From positions 1 to 24,746 of the forward strand of contig CAYGVJ010000083.1 in NCBI GenBank assembly GCA_964353255.1: a stretch of DNA of 24,746 nucleotides. The letters are read 5' to 3'. Positions 7,768 through 14,009 of this stretch are shown one piece after another (the stretch's first letter is position 1; every line of letters starts with the position of its first letter). The translations under genes and the position numbers were made by a program. Source of the stretch: VFZS01 sp964353255 (GTDB lineage Bacteria; Acidobacteriota; Terriglobia; Bryobacterales; Bryobacteraceae). The notes below the pieces were generated by a model that saw only the letters and a program-made list of their open reading frames with translations, did no database searches and was not told where the DNA came from.

Positions 7768-8285
7768 TCAGTCGCGCAGGATTACACCGCCCCGGATGGC
7801 GCACCAACGGCGCCACATCTGCCGATAGGCTTCCTCCAGGGAAGCAGTGAAAACTCCGGTATCCAGCAGCGGAGACCGGCGCACGCGGTCCCGCAGCGTC
7901 TGTCTCAGCCTGCCCAGCCCCTCCGCATCGCTCGCCCGGCGCACCGCCAGATCCACGTACTCTTCCGTAGAATTCGCGATCCAGTCGCCCAGCCCGACCC
8001 GGTTGAGCAAACTCACGCCTACCCTGGAGACGTGCGTACGACCCGCCAGCACCACTACCGGCACGCCCATCCACAGCGCCTCGCAGGTCGTCGTAGTGCC
8101 GTGCTAGGGGAAGGTGTCCAGCGCCACGTCGATGCGGTTGTACAGCGCCAGGTGCCGCTCCCGTCCCTCCAGGTAGCCCAGCAGCTTGACGCGCTCCTCA
8201 GCGATGCCGGCCGCGCCGAGTTTCTCCAGGATCCGCTGACGCGCCGCCGGGCGGCGTCTCCGGCGGACCAGCCCTCGGGTTTGTC
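7768..8285 (-). pseudogene. Decayed GT41 (OGT/SPINDLY) C-terminal fragment with in-frame TAG
   Basis: One frame reads RQRILEKLGAAGI, then LALYNRIDVALDTFP, a stop codon (TAG at 8105-8107), then HGTTTTCEALWMGVPVVVL and on to TGA at 7768-7770. The two intact GT41 genes at 9016-11514 and 11505-14009 carry DTFPYHGTTTTCEALWMG at this point, so the TAG replaces the tyrosine codon. Only about the last 170 codons survive. The TPR region and most of the catalytic domain are absent, and the 5' edge is overlapped out of frame by the CmoB-like gene at 8198-9019. Nothing indicates expression of a functional enzyme; the 100 residues after the stop would hold only half a Rossmann domain. Confidence 0.85.
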
Positions 8286-9019
8286 TTACTGCCCCGCGCG
8301 AAGCCGCGGCACTGAGTCACGCGGGTAGGCTTGTCCGTGAGTTTCCAGGCCTGGACGTCGTCGAAACCGGCGGCGCGCACCATGTGCGCAAGGCAGTGCA
8401 GCGTAGGCACCCACCAGTTCGAGTGATTGTTGCCGTACTGGTTGTCGGGATAGAACTCCGCGAGCATCTGCCCGCTGGAGTAGCCCTGACCCAGTCCGCC
8501 GCGGTATGGGCTGTAGTCGTCCAGGATGGCCGATTCGACGAAGATCTCGGAGTCGCACACCGCGCTGAGGCGGTCGAGCGCCAGGAGCGGATGACGGAGA
8601 TGGTAGAGAGTGCCAAAGAAGAAGACGATGTCGAAGCGGCCGAGGCGCTCCGCGCCGATGTCGTACACGGACATCTCCTGGCGCTGGCAGCGGTCCTGGC
8701 CATAGCCCAGCGCGTCGCGGCAGAAGTCGAAGGTCGCCCAGCCGCGGCGGTCGGTTTCCGCGAGGGAGCTGAGGAAGTCGGAGAAATCGTCGACCGCCAG
8801 CACGCGCCGCGCACCGCGGCGAAGCGCCTCGAACGTCCAGTAGCCGTCCCAGGCGCCCACGTCGAGGACCGACTTGCCGGTGAGATCCGCGGGAATGCGG
8901 TACATATCCCGGTTGAGGGGCGCCCAGCCCGGCGTCACCACGCCGTCCGGCAGTTCGATGCGGTGATACCAATACGGGAATTCCGTTACGCGCTTTTTCA
9001 GATCCTGGGCCGTTGTCAA
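8198..9019 (-). CDS. CmoB-like class I methyltransferase (copy 2)
   Basis: A 273-residue paralogue of the gene at 1360-2175, sharing FPYWYHRIELPDGVVTPGW, VLDVGAWDGYWTFEALRRGA, QEMSVYDIGAERLGRFD, FGTLYHLRHPLLALDRL and NWWVPTLHCLAHMVRAAGF. I choose the TTG at 9019, which overlaps the upstream TGA (TTGA). GGAGG lies 9 bases before it, and the resulting start MTTAQDLKKRV parallels the MTT start of copy 1; a GTG at 9049 is the alternative. After CRGFARG the reading frame runs into the GT41 relic and ends RRGRHR, so the last 25 or so residues are read from glycosyltransferase DNA in a different frame. The methyltransferase core is intact. Its role is inferred to be glycan or sugar methylation from context only. 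Confidence 0.85.
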   Translation of the reverse strand: MTTAQDLKKRVTEFPYWYHRIELPDGVVTPGWAPLNRDMYRIPADLTGKSVLDVGAWDGYWTFEALRRGARRVLAVDDFSDFLSSLAETDRRGWATFDFCRDALGYGQDRCQRQEMSVYDIGAERLGRFDIVFFFGTLYHLRHPLLALDRLSAVCDSEIFVESAILDDYSPYRGGLGQGYSSGQMLAEFYPDNQYGNNHSNWWVPTLHCLAHMVRAAGFDDVQAWKLTDKPTRVTQCRGFARGSKTNPRAGPPETPPGGASADPGETRRGRHR

Positions 9020-11514
9020 CTTGGACTTCCTCCGCACCAGCGCCGCCACATGCGGCGGTAGGCTTCTTCCAGGTGCGACGAGAAAGCTGCCGCGTCGGTC
9101 AGCGGCGAACTCGCCACCCGGTTACGGAGTCCGGCCCGAAGTCCGGCCAACCGGTCGGGCTGGCGCGCCATTTCGGCTGCCCGCTCCACATAGTCCTCGA
9201 AGGAGGAGGCCACCCAATCCTCCAGCCCGACGCTGGTCATCAGGCTGACTCCCACGCGGGAAGCGTGCGTCTTCCCGGCCAGCACCACCACCGGCACGCC
9301 CATCCACAGCGCCTCGCAGGTAGTGGTGGTGCCGTGATACGGAAACGTGTCCAGGGCGATGTCGATGCGGTGATAAGCTTGCAAGTGCTCCCGGTGGCCC
9401 AGTGGGCCCAGAAGCTCGACCCGGCCCGGGTCGACCCCGTGTGCCCCGAAGCGCTCCCAGACCAGCCGGCGCGTGGATTCGTCCACCAGCGGAGTGGACT
9501 TCAGAACCAGCCTCGCCCGGGGCGCCCGCTCCAGCAACGCCGACCAGGCGGCGATCATTCGCGGCGTCACCTTGGCCAGGAAACTGAAGCAGCCAAAAGT
9601 GATCGCCCCGCTGGCCAGTGCCGGCAGTGCCGAGACCTCCGGAGCGTCGTCCGGGGCTCGGTAGCAGGTGAACGGCACGGGCAGCCGGACGAGTTCTTCG
9701 GTGTGCAGGTGCTCGGTCTGGCCGGGCGGATCGGCCAGAGCGTCCGTCAGGCGGTAGTCGATGGCCGCCAGGCCGGTCGTGCCTGCATACCCACACCAGG
9801 TGACCTGGAGCGGGGCGGGCTTGCGCGCGAACACCTTCAAACGGCTGCCGCTGGTGTGGCCGGCCAGGTCCACCAGGATGTCGATCCCGTCTCGACGGAT
9901 CAATTCCGCCACCTGCTGATCGGGGAGCCCGCGGATCTCGCGCCAGTGGTCCGCCATCCCGCGGAACCGCTCGGTGACGGCATCCGGGCAAGTTACATTC
10001 GAGTAGCCGTAGACCTCGACCGCCGACCGATGGTGGGTCGCCACAACCGGCTCGACAAAAAAGGCCACGGAGTGGCGCCGGAAATCCGGGGACAGGTAGC
10101 CGACGCGGAGCCGACGCTCCGGGGAGCGGTCATTGGTGTGCTCGGCGGCGGATGCCGTCAGGGCCCGGTAGCGCTCGCCCCAGCGGCGGTGTTCCTGGAA
10201 CACGGTCTCGGGCTCGCACAGGTCGTCGTAGTGCAGGTAGAAGAAAAAGTTGGAAAACGGGCTGTCGTTCTTGGGGTCCAACTCCATGGCCTTGCGGCAC
10301 ATGCTGAGCGCCTCTTCCAGACGGCCCTGGTCCTTGAGCGTGCCCCCCAGGTTAATGTAGGGCTTGGCAAGGTCCGGCTGAAGGCGTATGGCCTCCCGGA
10401 AACTGGCCTGCGCCTCTTCGATCCGGCCCTGTTCTTTGAGCACGTTGCCGAGATTGTTGTGCGCTTCGGCCGAATCCGGCCGCCGTCGCAAGGTTTCGCG
10501 GCAGGCGACGCTGGCCTCTTCGGTCAGGCCGAGCTCCTTGAGCACCGCGCCCAGGTTCAGCCAGGCTTCGAAGTAGTCCGGGGAGGCGGCCAGCGCACGC
10601 TCGAAGCAGGCGCGCGCCTCCTCCAAGTGGTTCTGCGTGCGCAACACGTTGCCCAGGTTGTTGAGCGCTTCCGGGGAGTCTGGTTTGCGCCGCACCGCTT
10701 CCTCGCAGCATTCCCGGGCTTCCTCGATGCGCTCCTTCTTCAACAGGACCGCCCCGAGATTGCAGTACGGCTCGGGAAGGTGTGGCTTGAGGCGCAACGC
10801 CTCGCGGCAGGCCTCCTCCGCCTCGTCGTATCTCTTCAAATTCAGAAGGATCGCGCCCAGGTTCGCCTGCGCTTCGGCCAGGTCTGGCCGGCTGGCGAGT
10901 ACCCGCCGGCAACAGGTCTCCGCTTCCTGGAAGCGCCCCCCCTGCTTCAGCGCGCTGCTCAGATTGACGTTGGCTTCCACATGATCGGGCTGGCGCGCCA
11001 GTACCTGCTCGTAGGCGCGGATGGCCTCGGGCAGCTCGCCCGCCGCCTGTGCCGCGCAGCCCAGCCAATGCCAGGCCGACGGAAAATCGGGCCTCAGGAG
11101 CAGTGCTTCGCGGAGGGATACGATGGCCTCCTGGTAGCGGCCCAGGTCCTCCAGCGCCTTGCCCAGGTTGGCCTGTGCCTCGGGGTAGGCGGGCGCCAGC
11201 CGCACCGCCTCCTGGAAGCTGGCCAGCGCCTCCTCGATCCGCCCCAGGCCCTGCAACACCAGTCCGAGATTGTTGTGAAACTGCGGGACCCAGCGGGCCA
11301 TCCGGATGGCTTCCCGGATGTGTCCGGCAGCGCCGTGGAAGTCCCCGCGTTGGTAGGCCACCGTGCCCAGCAGGTGACGGGCATCGGCGTTGCGCGGATC
11401 TTTCTCGAGCAACTCGCGGTAGATCTCCTCCGCCTGATCCAGGCGGCCGGACTGGTGGTGCCCAAGCCCGGCGTCCAGGCGTTCTCTGACTCCCCGCACT
11501 TCGCTCAGTCCCAC
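9016..11514 (-). CDS. TPR-GT41 protein O-glycosyltransferase (OGT/SPINDLY family)
   Basis: An 832-residue cytosolic protein. Residues about 10-430 contain 11-12 TPR units of 34 residues, with the recurring pattern PEAxxNLGxxLxxxGRxEEAxxxxxxAL. Residues about 466-825 are the GT41 catalytic region: RVGYLSPDFRRHSVAFF (His kept), ILVDLAGHTSGSRL, PLQVTWCGYAGTTG, FLAKVTPRMIAAW (UDP-contact Lys kept) and DTFPYHGTTTTCEALWMG near residue 726. GT41 enzymes attach a single sugar (GlcNAc, or fucose in SPINDLY) to Ser/Thr of proteins recognised by the TPR groove. GTG at 11514 is chosen because AGGAG sits 7 bases upstream and the N-terminus then aligns with the paralogues. It overlaps the upstream gene by 10 bases. 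The long frame further upstream is a shadow of that gene. Confidence 0.93.
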   Translation of the reverse strand: MGLSEVRGVRERLDAGLGHHQSGRLDQAEEIYRELLEKDPRNADARHLLGTVAYQRGDFHGAAGHIREAIRMARWVPQFHNNLGLVLQGLGRIEEALASFQEAVRLAPAYPEAQANLGKALEDLGRYQEAIVSLREALLLRPDFPSAWHWLGCAAQAAGELPEAIRAYEQVLARQPDHVEANVNLSSALKQGGRFQEAETCCRRVLASRPDLAEAQANLGAILLNLKRYDEAEEACREALRLKPHLPEPYCNLGAVLLKKERIEEARECCEEAVRRKPDSPEALNNLGNVLRTQNHLEEARACFERALAASPDYFEAWLNLGAVLKELGLTEEASVACRETLRRRPDSAEAHNNLGNVLKEQGRIEEAQASFREAIRLQPDLAKPYINLGGTLKDQGRLEEALSMCRKAMELDPKNDSPFSNFFFYLHYDDLCEPETVFQEHRRWGERYRALTASAAEHTNDRSPERRLRVGYLSPDFRRHSVAFFVEPVVATHHRSAVEVYGYSNVTCPDAVTERFRGMADHWREIRGLPDQQVAELIRRDGIDILVDLAGHTSGSRLKVFARKPAPLQVTWCGYAGTTGLAAIDYRLTDALADPPGQTEHLHTEELVRLPVPFTCYRAPDDAPEVSALPALASGAITFGCFSFLAKVTPRMIAAWSALLERAPRARLVLKSTPLVDESTRRLVWERFGAHGVDPGRVELLGPLGHREHLQAYHRIDIALDTFPYHGTTTTCEALWMGVPVVVLAGKTHASRVGVSLMTSVGLEDWVASSFEDYVERAAEMARQPDRLAGLRAGLRNRVASSPLTDAAAFSSHLEEAYRRMWRRWCGGSPS

Positions 11515-14009
11515 TGGGTTTCTCCTTTCGTGGAGCAGGCGGCTTCGACAGCCCCTTCCTGCTCTTCCCACATGCGGCGATAGGCCTCTTCCAGCTCGCG
11601 GGTGAACCGCACGGGGTCGGTGAGCGGCGATGCCGCCATGCGGCGGCGCAGGCCCGCCCGCAGGCTGGCCAGCCGCTCCAGGTCGCTGGCCAGCGCCACG
11701 GCGCGGTCGATGTAGGCGGCCTCGGAATCCGCGGCCAGATGGGCCAGCCCGACCCGCCCGACGAGACTCACGCCGACACGTGAGAGGTGCGTCGCCCCCG
11801 CCAGAACGACCACCGGCACACCCATCCACAGCGCCTCGCAGGTGGTCGTGGTCCCGTGGTAGGGAAACGTGTCCAACGCGAGGTCGATCCGGTTGTAGAG
11901 GCCCAGGTGGTGCGCGAAAGAGGGCACCGCGGCCACCAATTCGAGGCGGGGCTCCTGGATGCCCTGGCCCGCGAACAGCTCCAGGATCCGGCCCCGGGGT
12001 TCCGGGTCGGTCAGCCCCGCGGCTTTCAGGATCATGCGCGACCCAGGGACCTGGCGGAGGACCTCCGCCCAGGCCGCGACCGTTGCCGGCCGCACTTTGG
12101 GCAGCGCGTTGAAGGACCCGAAGGTGACGTGGCCGGTCACCCGCGCCGGCAGTGGCCCCACCTCGGGGGCTTCGGCGGGCGGCACGTAGCAGAGAAACCC
12201 GTGCGGAAGCCGAACCAGCGTTTCGGTGTGCAGGCGCTCGGTGAGGCCGGGCGGATCGGCCCACTGGTCGGTGAGCCGGTATTGAATCGCCTGCATGCCG
12301 GTCGTGCAGGGGTACCCGCAGTAGGTGACTTGGAGGGGGGCGGGCCGGCGCCCGAACAGCGGCAGGCGGTTCTCCGAGGCGTGACCGGTGAGATCGACCA
12401 GAATGTCGATTTCCTGGAGGCGCACCAGTTGGGCGGCTTCCTCGTCGGCGAGGCCTCGGATGTCGTGCCAGCCATTGGCGAGCGCCTGGAATCGCCGGGT
12501 GGCGGCATCGGGCCGGCCGACGTTCGAGAACAGGTGGATCTCGAACCTGGCGCGGTCATGCGCTCTCACCACCGGCTCGATGAAGATGCCTACCGGATGC
12601 TGCCGGAAGTCCGGGGAAACGTAGCCGATGCGCCGCAGCGCGCGGCCGGTTCGCGGTGGCGCCGGGCAAGCCGGGGTGTGGATAGCGGCCCAGGCGCGGT
12701 GCTCCTCGAGCACCATCTCCGGCTGCCAGGCTTGGTCGTAGCACAGGCAGAACAACAGGTTGGAGTGTGCCGCAGCGAAATCCGGCCGCACCGCCAGCGC
12801 CTGGCGAAGCGCTGTCACGGCGTCCTCCAGGTATCCTTCTTTGTGCAATGCCGTTCCCAGGTTGATGTAGGCGCGGAAGAACCGCGGGTCGGCGGCAATC
12901 GCGGCCCGGCAGGCGGCCGTGGCCTCCGAGAGCCGGTCCAGTTCCATCAGCGCCGCCCCCAGGTTGTTCAGCGCCTCGACGTAGACGGGCTTGAGCGCCA
13001 GCGCCTGGCGGAACGACACCACGGCATCCTCGAGCCGTCCATACTGCGAGAGCGCGTGGCCCAGCGTGTTGTGCGCTTCGGCGTAGTGCGGCTGGATGCG
13101 CAGCGCCGCCCGGCAGCACTCGGCCGCCTCGTCCAGGCGGTTTACGCGGATCAGGCAGGTGCCCAGGTTCTGATAGGCCTGGGCGAAGTCCGGATGCGCG
13201 GCCAGCGCCTGGCGGTAGGAATCGATTGCTTCGGCATGACGCTCGCGCACCTGAAGCGCAATCCCAAGATGATTGAGGGTTTCCGCATCCCCGGGCTTGT
13301 AGGCCAGGTTCTCGCGGCAGAGCGCCTCGGCCTCGGCGAACCGTTCCTGCCGGATGAGCACGACCGCGAGCGCGCTCCGCATGTTCACCAGCTCCGGCCG
13401 CAGCCGCAGCGCCTCGCGAAAGCTGCGCTCGGCCTCCCCCATTTCTTCTTGCGCGAACAGCAGCGCGGCGAGGTTGACGTGGGCGTCCACGTAGTCGGGT
13501 GTGAGGCGGATGGCTTCCCGGTAGCAGGCGGCAGCCTGCTGGGTGCGGCCCAGCGCGCGCAGGGCGACCCCCAGGTTGTTGTGGGCCTCGGCCAGATCGG
13601 GGCGCCGGTCGAGCGCGCGCTCATAGTGCTCGAGGGCTGCTTGCGGCTGCCCCTTGTGCACCAAGGCATTGCCCATGTTGAGCTCGGCCTCGGCATAGTC
13701 CGGTTGCAGGCGCAAGGCCTGCTCGTAGGCCTGGATCGCCTCATCCAGCCGCTCCAGCGACTCCAGCACCGAGCCCAGGTTGTTGTGCAGCAGGGCGGAG
13801 CCGGGCTCCAGTTCCACCGCCTTGCGGATCAGGTTGAAGGCCCCCTGGTGGTCGCCGGCCTCTTTGGCCAGCAGGCCCAACAGGTGCAGCGCATCGGCGC
13901 TCCCCGGGTCACGCGCGAGCACCTGACGGTAGATCCGCTCGGCTTCCTGCCGCCGGCCGGCCTGGTGATGCGCGATGCCGCGCTCCAGGATCTTAGCGAG
14001 TCGAGGCAC
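11505..14009 (-). CDS. TPR-GT41 protein O-glycosyltransferase (OGT/SPINDLY family), second copy
   Basis: 834 residues with the same architecture as the downstream gene. About 12 TPR units fill residues 1-420, followed by a GT41 catalytic region from about 456 to 825. The key blocks are RIGYVSPDFRQHPVGIFIEP, ILVDLTGHASENRLPLF, PLQVTYCGYPCTTG, FNALPKVRPATVAAWAEVL and DTFPYHGTTTTCEALWMG. The His and Lys expected for catalysis and UDP binding are present. GTG at 14009 has GGAGG 9 bases upstream and overlaps the preceding gene by 17 bases. The two copies differ in most TPR surface residues while catalytic blocks are conserved. That fits different protein targets or sites for the same chemistry, but is inference. 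Confidence 0.93.
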   Translation of the reverse strand: MPRLAKILERGIAHHQAGRRQEAERIYRQVLARDPGSADALHLLGLLAKEAGDHQGAFNLIRKAVELEPGSALLHNNLGSVLESLERLDEAIQAYEQALRLQPDYAEAELNMGNALVHKGQPQAALEHYERALDRRPDLAEAHNNLGVALRALGRTQQAAACYREAIRLTPDYVDAHVNLAALLFAQEEMGEAERSFREALRLRPELVNMRSALAVVLIRQERFAEAEALCRENLAYKPGDAETLNHLGIALQVRERHAEAIDSYRQALAAHPDFAQAYQNLGTCLIRVNRLDEAAECCRAALRIQPHYAEAHNTLGHALSQYGRLEDAVVSFRQALALKPVYVEALNNLGAALMELDRLSEATAACRAAIAADPRFFRAYINLGTALHKEGYLEDAVTALRQALAVRPDFAAAHSNLLFCLCYDQAWQPEMVLEEHRAWAAIHTPACPAPPRTGRALRRIGYVSPDFRQHPVGIFIEPVVRAHDRARFEIHLFSNVGRPDAATRRFQALANGWHDIRGLADEEAAQLVRLQEIDILVDLTGHASENRLPLFGRRPAPLQVTYCGYPCTTGMQAIQYRLTDQWADPPGLTERLHTETLVRLPHGFLCYVPPAEAPEVGPLPARVTGHVTFGSFNALPKVRPATVAAWAEVLRQVPGSRMILKAAGLTDPEPRGRILELFAGQGIQEPRLELVAAVPSFAHHLGLYNRIDLALDTFPYHGTTTTCEALWMGVPVVVLAGATHLSRVGVSLVGRVGLAHLAADSEAAYIDRAVALASDLERLASLRAGLRRRMAASPLTDPVRFTRELEEAYRRMWEEQEGAVEAACSTKGETQWD

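Noticed and set aside
8105..8107. Recoding of the TAG as an amino acid in the GT41 fragment
   Set aside because: The rest of the gene is missing and overlapped by another gene, so decay explains the stop. I saw no TAG inside a conserved motif of the other genes.
10250..11480. Regular approximately 102-base periodicity resembling a tandem DNA repeat or CRISPR-like array
   Set aside because: The period equals 34 codons and corresponds to TPR units with diverged bases. There are no identical repeats with unique spacers.
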